A stretch of DNA of 64,000 bases, taken from positions 310,001 through 374,000 of the forward strand of contig NZ_FQWD01000006.1 in the NCBI RefSeq assembly GCF_900129565.1. Reading direction: 5' to 3'. Source of the stretch: Marisediminitalea aggregata. GTDB lineage: Bacteria; Pseudomonadota; Gammaproteobacteria; Enterobacterales; Alteromonadaceae. Shown one piece after another: positions 26,421-34,710 of this stretch. The position numbers and the translations under genes were made by a program. The notes beneath the pieces are model-generated. The model was not told the origin of the DNA. It saw nothing but the letters and a program-made list of their open reading frames with translations, and ran no database searches. The number at the start of each line of letters is the position of its first letter. Position 1 is the stretch's first letter.

Positions 26421-27575
26421 TTACCTGAAACGCACGTGGTCGCGATTAAGCTCGCTAATACTGCTACAGCCCATCAGGCGCATGTCTCGTTCAATTTCAG
26501 CCACCAGAAGCTGCATAGCGCGTTCTACGCCCGCCTGACCGGCTGCCGCCAGCGCATACAGATAATAACGCCCTATTCCAACTGCTTTGGCACCTAAAGC
26601 CAGCGCTTTGAGTACATGGGTACCACGCTGAATACCGCTGTCGAACATCACGTCGATTTGGTCACCCACGGCATCGACAATTTCGGCCAGATGATCAAAC
26701 GAGCTGCGCGAGCCGTCTAACTGACGTCCCCCGTGATTAGAAATCACAATACCTGTACAGCCAATGTCTACAGCGCGTTTGGCATCGTCCGCACTCATGA
26801 TACCTTTGAGGCAAAACTGGCCATCCCAGAACTTCACCATGTCTTCCACGTCTTTCCAGTTCATCGACGGATCCAGCATATTGGTAAAATAGTCGCCGAT
26901 TGAACTGGCACCGCCACCCATATCAATGTGTGCGTCCAACTGCGGAAGACTGAACTTCTCGTGGGTAATGTAATTAATACCCCATGCAGGTTTGGTCGCA
27001 AACTGCCAAAGCCCTTTCAGGTTTAAGCGGAAAGGAATTGAGAACCCGGTACGTAAATCCCGCTCCCGGTTACCGCCGGTAATTGAATCCACGGTGAGCA
27101 TCATCACTTCAATGTTGGATTCCTTAGCGCGTTCCATCATGGCCCGGTTCAGGCCGCGATCTTTGTGGAAGTAAAACTGGTACACCTGCGGAGTGTTATA
27201 TTGTTTAGCGATTTCTTCCATGCTCACAGTGCCCAGTGAAGACACGCCAAACATGGTACCGAACTTCTCAGCGGTCGCCGCCACGGCGCGTTCGCCCTGA
27301 TGGTGGAACAATCGCTGTAATGCGGTAGGTGAAAGATACACCGGCAATTTGAGCTTTTGCCCCATCACTTCCACTGACAGGTCGATGTCTTTTACACCGG
27401 TCAATACACGTGGGATTAAATCGCACTCGCGAAACGCTGATGTATTGCGGCGCAACGTGCTCTCGTCGTCGGCCCCGCCATCGATATAGTTAAAAACAGG
27501 CCCCGGCAAGCGCTTTTCCGCTAAACGCCGAAAGTCATGAAAATTGTGACACTGACTGAGTCGCATTGTGAACAA
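26421..27575 (-). CDS. lldD: FMN-dependent L-lactate dehydrogenase (alpha-hydroxy-acid oxidase family)
   Basis: A 384-residue FMN flavoprotein that oxidises L-lactate to pyruvate, feeding electrons to the respiratory chain. It has the family start DFRRLAEKRLPGPVFNYIDG, the FMN/substrate block YLSPTALQRLFHHQGE, the catalytic histidine and arginine in SNHGGRQLDGS, and the C-terminal phosphate-binding DSGIQRGTHVLKALALGAKA. It lies downstream of rhaI, with a hairpin terminator or attenuator between. L-lactate is the product of the upstream aldolase/dehydrogenase fusion, so this enzyme completes the rhamnose route to pyruvate. Other alpha-hydroxy acids (mandelate, glycolate) are possible from sequence alone; the context favours lactate. 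Confidence 0.9.
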   Translation of the reverse strand: MFTMRLSQCHNFHDFRRLAEKRLPGPVFNYIDGGADDESTLRRNTSAFRECDLIPRVLTGVKDIDLSVEVMGQKLKLPVYLSPTALQRLFHHQGERAVAATAEKFGTMFGVSSLGTVSMEEIAKQYNTPQVYQFYFHKDRGLNRAMMERAKESNIEVMMLTVDSITGGNRERDLRTGFSIPFRLNLKGLWQFATKPAWGINYITHEKFSLPQLDAHIDMGGGASSIGDYFTNMLDPSMNWKDVEDMVKFWDGQFCLKGIMSADDAKRAVDIGCTGIVISNHGGRQLDGSRSSFDHLAEIVDAVGDQIDVMFDSGIQRGTHVLKALALGAKAVGIGRYYLYALAAAGQAGVERAMQLLVAEIERDMRLMGCSSISELNRDHVRFR

Positions 27576-27595
27576 CCTACGTTAAGTACAGTACA

Positions 27596-27627
27596 AAACA
27601 AACAGCCCGCAGGCATGGCGGGCTGTT
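27596..27627 (-). terminator. Hairpin terminator/attenuator between rhaI and lldD
   Basis: A 9 bp stem ACAGCCCGC/GCGGGCTGT (27602-27610 with 27618-27626) is followed on the minus strand by TTTGTTTTG. It may reduce read-through from rhaI into lldD. Confidence 0.7.
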
Positions 27628-27670
27628 TCAATAAACGTTGGCAGGGCTCTACCCTGCCTGCACGCCGGAT

Positions 27671-28966
27671 TTAAACGATACCAGAGCCTGTGGCATTGGG
27701 ATCGCGTGGGCGGGCTTCGGCCATGGCTTTACGGTAACCCGCCTGACGATAAACTGCCAGCGGATCAATCGCAGAACCTTTGCGCAGACGCGCCATTGCC
27801 AGAATCGGAGACACGTCCAGGTTAAACGCATTTTTCAGTTCCAGCGACGCCATCAACGCGTCATTGCCTTCCTGGAAGCCATAAAGTGCTTCGCGGTTAA
27901 CCAACAAGGCTTTCACGTATGAACGCTGAACCTCAATAGCAGAGTTGATCAGGCTCTCTGCCGGATCAGTCACGTTGTGTGACTGGTCAAGCATATATGC
28001 CGGACCAAAACCTTCCTGGTTACGGTATTCCGCATCAACCAACTCGTTGAAGATCAGGAACTGCTGATAAGGATGCAGTGAACCGCTGTCCAAATCATCG
28101 TCGCCGTACTTACTGTCGTTGAAGTGGAAGCCACCCAGTTTCTTAAACTGGATCAGGCGTGACACAATCATTTCAATGTTGGTGTTTGGCGCATGGTGGC
28201 CTAAATCAACCAGAGACTTACACTTAGGGCCTAAGTGCATGGCCGCAAGCAGGTTTGAACCCCAGTCCTGAATGATGGTTGAGTAGAACGCAGGCTCAAA
28301 CATTTTGTGCTCGATGTGCATTTCCCAATCATCAGGCAGGCCTTTGTAGATTTCTTCCATGCTGGCCAGATAGCGCTCAAAGGCACGTTGGAAATGCTGT
28401 TGACCCGGGTGGTTTGAACCATCGCCTACCCATACAGTCAGGCTTTTTGCACCCAGCTTCTGACCGTACTCAATGACGTCCAGATTGTGTTGGATAGCCA
28501 GATCGCGTGACGCTTTTTGCGTATTACTCAGGCTGCCGTACTTGTAAGAGTGTTCCTGACCAGGTTGGTCCTGAAAGGTATTTGAGTTTACCGACACCCA
28601 CTTCAGGCCATACTCGTCTGCCTGCTGTTTCAGCTCAGAAAAGTCGTCTACTTTGTCCCATGGGAAGTGCGGAGACACGCTGTCGGTACAACCAGACAGC
28701 TCATTAATAACCGCGCAATCTTCCAGTTTTTCAAAGATGTTACGTGGCTCACCTTCACCCGGGAAACGGGCAAAGCGCGTACCGCCGGTGCCTGTGCCCC
28801 ATGAAGGTACCGCAACCTGGAACTCACCGGCTTTAGCCGTGATGGTTTCAATATCGATGTCTGCACGAGCCAGCTTTTCACCTAACGCGGCGTAATCACT
28901 GTTTAAGTCGCTCTCGCGCTTGGCGTTTTCGGCCTCCAGTAAGGCGCTATCAATACGTTTTTTCAT
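27671..28966 (-). CDS. rhaI: L-rhamnose isomerase, RhaI type
   Basis: A 431-residue TIM-barrel isomerase converting L-rhamnose to L-rhamnulose. It resembles the Pseudomonas stutzeri-type enzyme (about 430 residues) rather than E. coli RhaA. Metal-site features include the DLGHHAPNTNIE segment, HIEHKMFEPAFYSTI and HFNDSKYGDDDLDSG, which place the expected His, Glu and Asp ligands. The gene starts 11 bp after the aldolase/dehydrogenase stop, with AAGGGGAA before the ATG, so the two are co-transcribed. A hairpin follows, then lldD. Confidence 0.93.
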   Translation of the reverse strand: MKKRIDSALLEAENAKRESDLNSDYAALGEKLARADIDIETITAKAGEFQVAVPSWGTGTGGTRFARFPGEGEPRNIFEKLEDCAVINELSGCTDSVSPHFPWDKVDDFSELKQQADEYGLKWVSVNSNTFQDQPGQEHSYKYGSLSNTQKASRDLAIQHNLDVIEYGQKLGAKSLTVWVGDGSNHPGQQHFQRAFERYLASMEEIYKGLPDDWEMHIEHKMFEPAFYSTIIQDWGSNLLAAMHLGPKCKSLVDLGHHAPNTNIEMIVSRLIQFKKLGGFHFNDSKYGDDDLDSGSLHPYQQFLIFNELVDAEYRNQEGFGPAYMLDQSHNVTDPAESLINSAIEVQRSYVKALLVNREALYGFQEGNDALMASLELKNAFNLDVSPILAMARLRKGSAIDPLAVYRQAGYRKAMAEARPRDPNATGSGIV

Positions 28967-28977
28967 TGTAATTCCCC

Positions 28978-31170
28978 TTATCGTAGGAAGGCTTCGTGTA
29001 AGCCGCCATCAACACTGATCACCTGACCGGTGGTTTTACTTAATTGACCTGACACCAACAGGTACGCTGCTTCTGCCTGATCTTCTGGCGTGATTGGCAG
29101 TTTTGTCAGGGTACGCTGCGCATAGAACTCGGCCAGTTTGTTACGCAGTGATTCGGTGCTTTCCGATTCATCAAACGCAATGTCGTACTTAGTCAGCGAC
29201 GAAATTACACGGTCACGTGGGAACATGCTGCTACCTTGTACCACAGTGGCTGGTGCCAATGCATTTACATTTACCGTTGGAGACAAGGTCACGGCCAATT
29301 CACGCACCAGGTGGTTGGCGGCTGCTTTGCTGGTGTCATAAGCCAGAGAGCCTTTCTTAGACACTGCTGCATTTACGCTGGTGGTCAATACCATTGCGCC
29401 CTTAAGGCCTTGTTTTTCCCAAATGGTTTGAGCTTCAGACGCGACTACATAGCCGCCTTTCACGTTAACACCGAAGCTCAAATCGAAGATTTGGTCGTTC
29501 TTCGCCATGTCACCGCCTTCGGCCATGAACACACCCGCTGTAACAATCACTTTGTCGATACCGCCGTAGGCCAGCAGTACATCTGTAAACATAGCAGATA
29601 CGGTTTCGCGCTTAGTAATATCGACTTGTAACGCAATCGCCGGGCCACAGGCAGAAATACCGCTGCCCGACACACCAATACCCTGACCGTAAATGTCGGT
29701 TAGTTCTTTTGCTGTGCGCTCAGCGTTTTCAAGACGCAAATCCGCACATACAACGTGAGCACCTTCTTTTGCTACACGGTGAGCCACGGCTTTACCGATA
29801 CCGTCACCTGCGCCAATGACAACAACCACATCACGCGCCAGAGGCTTCTCAGCCGGCATACGCTGTAGCTTCGCTTCTTCCAGTGCCCAGTATTCAATAT
29901 CAAAGGCTTCTTGTTGTGGCAGTGCTGTATACTCTGAAATCGCTTCGGCACCGCGCATTACTTCAATTGCACAGTTGTAGAATTCAGCCGTTACACGAGA
30001 CTCACTCTTGTTCTTGCCCCAGGCAATCATACCGATACCCGGGATCAGCACCACTGTTGGGCTCGGATCACGCATGGCCGGTGAATCTTCACGCTTGCAC
30101 GCTTCGTAGTAAGCAGTGTAAGACTCGCGATAAGCCGCAAGACCTGACTTAAATTTAGCAATCAGTGTATCAACGTCGTCATTTTGCGGGTCAAAATCAA
30201 CATACAAGGGTTGGATTTTGGTACGCAGGAAGTGGTCAGGGCAAGATGTGCCCAGCGCAGCCAAACGCGGAGCATCTACGCTGTTTACAAAGCGCAGCGT
30301 GTTGTCATCGGTTTGCACCGTACCAATAAATTTCACTTTATTTGAAATCAGACCACGGGCAACAGGCAGGAATGCGGTCAGTAATTCAGTACGCGCAGAT
30401 TCGCTCAGGCTCTGATACTTCTGGCCACCAAAGGTCATTTCGCCTTTGTCGTGCTCTTCAATATAACGCGCTGCGGTTTCAATGACCCACAGTGACGTTT
30501 CATAACAGCTCTTACTTTCAGAAGACCAGTTAGTGTGGCCGTGTTGACCCAACAAGATACCCCAGATGTCAGGGTTAGCTTTATAAGTGTCTTCGCACAC
30601 TTTCGCGGCTTCCCAACCAGGACGCATCCAAGGTACATAAGCCAGTTTTCCGCCCCAGATAACTTCAGTCAGTTTTTCCTGATCTTTACAAGACGCCACA
30701 GAAATAACTGCGTTCGGGTGCAGGTGGTCTACGTGCTTTTCGTCAATCATTGAATGCAGAGGCGTATCGATTGAAGAGGCACGCGGGTTCAAACAGAAGT
30801 TACAGTGTTTGAACATGCCTACCATGCGGTCTTCGCCAGCTGACTTGTAGCCTTTGTCCGGATATACCTGATACACCTCGTCCAGGGCACGCAGTTTGTC
30901 TTCGTATAAAGAGGAGAAGTTTTCCTTGGTCGACGTTCTTAAGTCACCACCTGAACCTTTAACCCACAGTACTTCGACTTCCTGACCGGTTAACGGATCT
31001 TTTTCCATGATTTTTGCAGAAGTGTTACCACCACCTGTATTGGTAATGCGCTGGTCTTCACCCAGCTTATTAGAGCGATAGACCAGGTTTTCAACCGGGT
31101 CGAGTTTGTCAGCAACGTCATCTTCCCATAAATAATTGACGTGTCTGTAGTCATCTGGCTGATAAGGCAT
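28978..31170 (-). CDS. rhaEW: Bifunctional rhamnulose-1-phosphate aldolase / short-chain (lactaldehyde) dehydrogenase
   Basis: A 730-residue fusion. The N-terminal part (about 1-410) is a class II aldolase-type domain that cleaves rhamnulose-1-phosphate to DHAP and L-lactaldehyde. It shows TNTGGGNTSAKI and the zinc-type histidines in DHLHPNAVISVASC. The C-terminal part (about 425-730) is a short-chain dehydrogenase with the NAD site VIGAGDGIGKAVAHRVAKEG, the active-site YDTSKAAANHLVREL and the family end TGQVISVDGG. This domain oxidises L-lactaldehyde to L-lactate. The fusion is known from several proteobacteria and bacilli. It heads an operon with rhaI and has its own promoter with the shared operator. 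An AAGGACACC ribosome site precedes the ATG. Confidence 0.95.
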   Translation of the reverse strand: MPYQPDDYRHVNYLWEDDVADKLDPVENLVYRSNKLGEDQRITNTGGGNTSAKIMEKDPLTGQEVEVLWVKGSGGDLRTSTKENFSSLYEDKLRALDEVYQVYPDKGYKSAGEDRMVGMFKHCNFCLNPRASSIDTPLHSMIDEKHVDHLHPNAVISVASCKDQEKLTEVIWGGKLAYVPWMRPGWEAAKVCEDTYKANPDIWGILLGQHGHTNWSSESKSCYETSLWVIETAARYIEEHDKGEMTFGGQKYQSLSESARTELLTAFLPVARGLISNKVKFIGTVQTDDNTLRFVNSVDAPRLAALGTSCPDHFLRTKIQPLYVDFDPQNDDVDTLIAKFKSGLAAYRESYTAYYEACKREDSPAMRDPSPTVVLIPGIGMIAWGKNKSESRVTAEFYNCAIEVMRGAEAISEYTALPQQEAFDIEYWALEEAKLQRMPAEKPLARDVVVVIGAGDGIGKAVAHRVAKEGAHVVCADLRLENAERTAKELTDIYGQGIGVSGSGISACGPAIALQVDITKRETVSAMFTDVLLAYGGIDKVIVTAGVFMAEGGDMAKNDQIFDLSFGVNVKGGYVVASEAQTIWEKQGLKGAMVLTTSVNAAVSKKGSLAYDTSKAAANHLVRELAVTLSPTVNVNALAPATVVQGSSMFPRDRVISSLTKYDIAFDESESTESLRNKLAEFYAQRTLTKLPITPEDQAEAAYLLVSGQLSKTTGQVISVDGGLHEAFLR

Positions 31171-31239
31171 GAAGGTGTCCTTTGCTGTTATTGCTATAAA
31201 ATGACTTCAATTGCATATTGAAGATTGAATTTACTGAGC

Positions 31240-31280
31240 AATATACCTTCACAACAATCTTTGTCAATCATTTTCAATCA
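31240..31280 (-). promoter_or_regulatory. rhaEW-rhaI promoter with overlapping TCAATCA operator
   Basis: On the minus strand, -35 TTGACA (31262-31267) and -10 TATATT (31240-31245) are spaced by 16 bp. Two plus-strand TCAATCA copies (31264-31270 and 31274-31280) are spaced 10 bp, one helical turn; the first overlaps the -35 box. The layout is that of a repressor site. Confidence 0.65.
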
Positions 31281-31404
31281 CAAATTAACAGAAATGTAAC
31301 AGAAGTGTCATTATCGAAATGACTGGATGTTAATTATTCGTTAGTTAACAAAAAGCTATTTAAATTTAACCGCGGGCGCGGCCTGGAGAGAAAAGCGGGA
31401 AGGT

Positions 31405-31434
31405 ATCAGCCAGAGGAAATGCCGTCTGGCTGAT
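31405..31434 (-). terminator. Hairpin downstream of the DeoR gene (possible terminator)
   Basis: A perfect 10 bp stem ATCAGCCAGA/TCTGGCTGAT (31405-31414 with 31425-31434) has a 10-base loop and lies 17 bp past the DeoR stop. The tail is only partly T-rich, so termination strength is uncertain. Confidence 0.45.
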
Positions 31435-31450
31435 ATCGATATACTCAGTC

Positions 31451-32236
31451 TTATTCGCAGGCTTCAACTACCACAACTTCTACGCCGTGGGTTCGAATCT
31501 TGTCCAGTACTTCCGGGTCTGCATTCGAGTCAGTGATCACCACATCAACATCAGACAAGCCGCAGAAAATCAGGTTGCCACGAATACCAATTTTACTGCT
31601 GTCGGCCAGTACAATAAGTTGGTCTGCGCGCTTACGGAGCTTTTGTTCCGCCAGAATTAACAGTGGGTCGTTTTCCACAACACCAAATTCACTCACACCG
31701 GGCGAGCCCATGAACATCTTGGTGCCGTGAAAGTTTTGGGTCGTGTCATTTTCGAAGGAGCTCAGAATAATGCTCTGTTTGCGATACACCTCACCGCCAG
31801 GCAAGGTAATCTGATTCTGACTGTTTTCGAGCAGTTCGTTAGCAAGCACAAAGGAGTTGGTGAGGATATTCATACGGCGTTCGGTTAAAAACTCAGCCAT
31901 CATGAACGTCGATGTTCCACCATTAATAATAATGGATTCACCGTCCTGACATAATTGCGTAGCGGCTTTAGCTATCATGCGCTTGGTGTCGGTATTGCGT
32001 TCACGGTCAACCAGAAACGCATTGCCTGACAGCTTAATGTTAGACACCGTGCGGGTATCAATAACCTGTGCCCCGCCGCGGATCTTTTTGATTTTATTAG
32101 CGCTGGCTAACTTCACCAGATCGCGGCGAATAGTGGCCTCAGACGAATTTAACTGCTTACACAACTCTTTCACACTGGCGAAAGATGACTCATCCAGAAT
32201 ATCTAATATTAATTGTTGTCGTTGTTTTTCCAGCAT
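31451..32236 (-). CDS. DeoR/GlpR family transcriptional regulator, likely rhamnose repressor
   Basis: A 261-residue DeoR-family regulator. The N-terminal winged helix-turn-helix (about 1-57) starts MLEKQRQQLILDILDE and has the family motif SSEATIRRDLVKL. The C-terminal sugar-phosphate sensor domain (about 75-240) includes SIIINGGTSTFMMAEFL and KLRKRADQLIVLADSSKIG. Such regulators usually repress sugar operons until a sugar phosphate binds. It lies between rhaB and rhaEW in the same direction, with its own promoter whose -35 box overlaps a TCAATCA element. It is therefore the natural candidate for the cluster repressor (comparable to DeoR-type RhaR proteins). The ligand is probably rhamnulose-1-phosphate, by inference. 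Confidence 0.9.
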   Translation of the reverse strand: MLEKQRQQLILDILDESSFASVKELCKQLNSSEATIRRDLVKLASANKIKKIRGGAQVIDTRTVSNIKLSGNAFLVDRERNTDTKRMIAKAATQLCQDGESIIINGGTSTFMMAEFLTERRMNILTNSFVLANELLENSQNQITLPGGEVYRKQSIILSSFENDTTQNFHGTKMFMGSPGVSEFGVVENDPLLILAEQKLRKRADQLIVLADSSKIGIRGNLIFCGLSDVDVVITDSNADPEVLDKIRTHGVEVVVVEACE

Positions 32237-32270
32237 ATTTGGTCCTGTTGTGTTTACGCAAACTTGACCA

Positions 32271-32323
32271 AATATAGTTATTTAACAATTCATTTTCAAT
32301 CATAATGTGAAATTTATGATTGA
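32271..32323 (-). promoter_or_regulatory. DeoR-gene promoter with operator and inverted repeat
   Basis: On the minus strand, -35 TTGAAA (32294-32299) and -10 TATATT (32271-32276) are spaced by 17 bp. A TCAATCA copy at 32296-32302 overlaps the -35 box. It is part of a perfect inverted repeat TCAATCATAA-N8-TTATGATTGA (32296-32323) whose right arm covers the rhaB stop codon. Confidence 0.65.
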
Positions 32324-33750
32324 TTTTTATTGATTTCGTTATACCAGGCGGATTTGTACTGCGATAATTGCGCAAATTCAGACGCTTTACACGGGTTGAG
32401 AGGAAAACTCAGCGCGTCAGTTTGCTCAAAATCGATAAGCGCAGCTGCGCCCATTACCGTGCCGGTGTTGTCAGCCGACAGGTAAACAGGCTGCTCCGGA
32501 CGTAATTGCGCCACAATCTGGCACAGAATAGGGTTCTTCAAAAACGCCCCTTCAATAAAAATAGGGCCGGTTGCCGACAAATCGTTCAGGCGCTGATCGA
32601 TCATTAACGCACAATAGAGTGTCGCTATAGCCTGCGGCGCTTTTGGTGCCTCCGGACAGCACAACGACGGTGTCATTCCACCATAAGGGCCATTACCCGC
32701 ACTGAAGTCAGGCGTGACCAGCCATTGTTCATGTATGGCTTGTTGTACGTCGCTGTGTTCTACGGTCATACTGATGTTGCCGCCAAGCTGGGTACAAATA
32801 CTTTCGTATTCCCTGCCCCCCATAAAGCGAGCACAACATACAGGATTGCCTTTCACATCCACATTAGCCAGTGTGTCCTGATGACCCGCCAGTGCAGATA
32901 CGTCACCATTGCCTTGCATCAGGATTGTCCAGGTACCCGTAGAGATGACCGTAAAAGCCCCCTCTCCGGTTTGCGAAGATTTCAGATAGCGCAGGAAGCT
33001 TGCGTTACTGTCGTGTACACCTGCGTAAATATTGCAATCAACCGGCAGTCCAGTTTCTTCGGCCACACCCGCACTCACCTGGCCCAGGCAATCCCAGGCA
33101 TTGCGCATAGTCGGCATAAGATGACGCCAGTTTTGCTGCGACACCAACGACGAATAATCAGCAGATTTGGGCACCCACATATCGGTATGACAACCCAGAG
33201 AAGTTACTTCACTGGCAAGCTCACCACCAAAACGCCAGGCCCAGTACTGGGGATACATAACAATATGTGTAGCAGCATTGAATTTTTCAGGGTAAGTCTG
33301 TTGTAGCCAGAAAAGCTGTTTGCCCAAATTCAAGCCGGCTGGCAATTCAGGTGACAGCGTCTGCTCAAAATCAGGACGCACATGTTGATAGGCTGCGGTA
33401 CACGCATCTACGCCAGTAAATTCGTAGTCGAGCAAAGGCAGTGCCAGTGCATTGGCCTTATCGGCAATGTCAGTATTGATAAGAGCCGCGGTAGCACCGT
33501 GGGTGGTAAATACCAAATCGGTTACGGAAGCGGTATGCGGATAAGAACGAAACGTCTCTGCCAGCCAGGCCCAGATAGACGCCACATCAGCCTGAGGGTA
33601 CATCCCCGCAATTGGGGCGTTCTTACAACTAAAACTGGCTTGTTCTGCACCGTCTTTCACAAACAGTAATTTAATGTGGGTCTTACCGATATCGAGAATG
33701 GCTTTCACTGAATTGCTACCTGTCCGTTTCGCCTTGCCAGACATCGACAA
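32314..33750 (-). CDS. rhaB: Rhamnulokinase, FGGY family
   Basis: A 478-residue FGGY sugar kinase, by context phosphorylating L-rhamnulose at O1. The N-terminal phosphate-binding block is VKAILDIGKTHIKLLF. FTVISTGTWTILMQG and a VYAGVHDSNASFLRY segment (with the catalytic aspartate, D in VHDSNAS) are present, and the C-terminal half has GPIFIEGAFLKNPI. The start is uncertain. The ATG at 33750 gives a 14-residue basic lead, whereas a GTG at 33708 starts directly at the conserved KAILDIGKTH with an AGG nearby. It is the first gene of the minus-strand cluster, with a promoter and operator upstream. Confidence 0.88.
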   Translation of the reverse strand: MSMSGKAKRTGSNSVKAILDIGKTHIKLLFVKDGAEQASFSCKNAPIAGMYPQADVASIWAWLAETFRSYPHTASVTDLVFTTHGATAALINTDIADKANALALPLLDYEFTGVDACTAAYQHVRPDFEQTLSPELPAGLNLGKQLFWLQQTYPEKFNAATHIVMYPQYWAWRFGGELASEVTSLGCHTDMWVPKSADYSSLVSQQNWRHLMPTMRNAWDCLGQVSAGVAEETGLPVDCNIYAGVHDSNASFLRYLKSSQTGEGAFTVISTGTWTILMQGNGDVSALAGHQDTLANVDVKGNPVCCARFMGGREYESICTQLGGNISMTVEHSDVQQAIHEQWLVTPDFSAGNGPYGGMTPSLCCPEAPKAPQAIATLYCALMIDQRLNDLSATGPIFIEGAFLKNPILCQIVAQLRPEQPVYLSADNTGTVMGAAALIDFEQTDALSFPLNPCKASEFAQLSQYKSAWYNEINKNQS

Positions 33751-33807
33751 GTCCGCGAATAGTGACCTGTAGTGTTGCCTGCAAGTTACATGAATTTAAC
33801 AATGAAC

Positions 33808-33838
33808 ATGATAACGCAAAAACAATCATTATCAATCA
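33808..33838 (-). promoter_or_regulatory. rhaB promoter with overlapping operator
   Basis: On the minus strand, -35 TTGATA (33830-33835) and -10 TATCAT (33808-33813) are spaced by 16 bp. ACAATCA (33822-33828) and TCAATCA (33832-33838) are spaced 10 bp, matching the rhaEW operator at 15 of 17 positions; the second copy overlaps the -35 box. Confidence 0.65.
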
Positions 33839-33907
33839 TAAAAATTCAGAATTTGTAGGATTTGGTAGCGCTTGTTCAAAATAGAAACACATTTGCTGGT
33901 AAGGTAA

Positions 33908-34141
33908 TTAAGCTGGTAGAAGATAAATGAGTGCAACAAATACCAGGACCACAACCGCGAAGCCGGTAAAAATACAGCGCGCTTCCGCTCTGTCATTGGA
34001 TTGAGGATAACGACCGAAAGAGATGAGTTTCAGTGTGCCTCTGCCAATCCAATAAAGGACAACGTCGACAAACAATTCAAACAGCACCCACTTCGCAACG
34101 CGGAACGTAGTACGCAACAGACCTTCGGCTAATTCTTCCAT
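33908..34141 (-). CDS. Small hypothetical membrane protein
   Basis: I start at the ATG at 34141 (a TTG six codons earlier is the alternative), giving 77 residues beginning MEELAEGLLRTTFRVAKWVL. Two hydrophobic segments are visible: about 15-35 (VAKWVLFELFVDVVLYWIG) and the C-terminal FTGFAVVVLVFVALIYLLP. A polar, basic loop lies between them. No named family is recognised. It stands alone between the rhamnose cluster and the tRNA-Asp genes. The GRGTLKLISFGRYP stretch is reminiscent of small uncharacterised inner-membrane proteins in gammaproteobacteria. Confidence 0.6.
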   Translation of the reverse strand: MEELAEGLLRTTFRVAKWVLFELFVDVVLYWIGRGTLKLISFGRYPQSNDRAEARCIFTGFAVVVLVFVALIYLLPA

Positions 34142-34244
34142 ACAGGGATTCCCGGACAATATGTGCCGTGAAGTATAAAAAAGACTGTGTAGTGATGTAA
34201 GGGATGATTTGTAACGAAACGTACAGTGTAGATAAGATTCCCGA

Positions 34245-34322
34245 ATGGCGGAGCGGACGGGACTCGAACCCGCGACCCCCGGCGTGACAGGCCGGTATTC
34301 TAACCAACTGAACTACCGCTCC
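34245..34322 (-). tRNA. tRNA-Asp (GTC), copy with a one-base insertion
   Basis: The minus strand reads as tRNA-Asp with anticodon GTC in CCTGTCACG and an encoded CCA end. It is 78 bases, one more than the neighbouring copy. Where the neighbour has three C residues after the T loop, this copy has four (plus-strand G run at 34258-34261). The extra base falls on the 3' side of the T stem and could bulge or weaken it. The copy may be impaired, or the extra base may be a homopolymer sequencing error. Confidence 0.85.
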
Positions 34323-34347
34323 ATAAGCCTAAGTCACAATTGAAAAG

Positions 34348-34424
34348 TGGCGGAGCGGACGGGACTCGAACCCGCGACCCCCGGCGTGACAGGCCGGTAT
34401 TCTAACCAACTGAACTACCGCTCC
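34348..34424 (-). tRNA. tRNA-Asp (GTC)
   Basis: A standard 77-base tRNA-Asp with anticodon GTC, a 7 bp acceptor stem GGAGCGG/CCGCTCC, the T loop TTCGAGT and an encoded CCA. It lies 25 bp upstream (in transcription order) of the second copy, so both are likely cut from one precursor. Confidence 0.97.
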
Positions 34425-34434
34425 ACATTTTCAA

Positions 34435-34575
34435 TTATTTCAGCGATTTAACAAGAGTCTTTTTAGAAGCTTGCCCCTCACTGCGGCGCAGATAATACGG
34501 ATTACACTGGGTCGAGTCAACGGTTTTTTTTACCAAACTGTCATTCTTTGAATCGTTTGCCTGTTTATTCGCCAT
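34435..34575 (-). CDS. Possible small protein upstream of the tRNA-Asp genes
   Basis: A minus-strand frame from an ATG at 34575 encodes 46 residues beginning MANKQANDSKNDSLVKKTVD and ending in a lysine-rich tail. A TTG at 34623 would extend it to 62 residues. The composition looks plausible for a protein, but there is no ribosome site, no recognised family and only 10 bp to the tRNA. It could equally be non-coding leader. Confidence 0.25.
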   Translation of the reverse strand: MANKQANDSKNDSLVKKTVDSTQCNPYYLRRSEGQASKKTLVKSLK

Positions 34576-34710
34576 ATCGACGAAATAGGCACCGCATTGG
34601 TTAAATTTAGGGCCAAACCTCAAACCAATTCACGAACAAAGACTTAGTGTAACTGCGTAGCCAGCTCTGCTGTTTTGCGCCTGAACACACGTAGATGTGT
34701 TAAACACTGA

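Noticed and set aside
29236..29631. 131-residue plus-strand reading opposite the aldolase/dehydrogenase fusion
   Set aside because: Antisense to the dehydrogenase domain; no domain or start signal.
32725..33306. 193-residue plus-strand reading opposite rhaB
   Set aside because: It has no family features and no ribosome site, and lies wholly within a convincing FGGY kinase frame.
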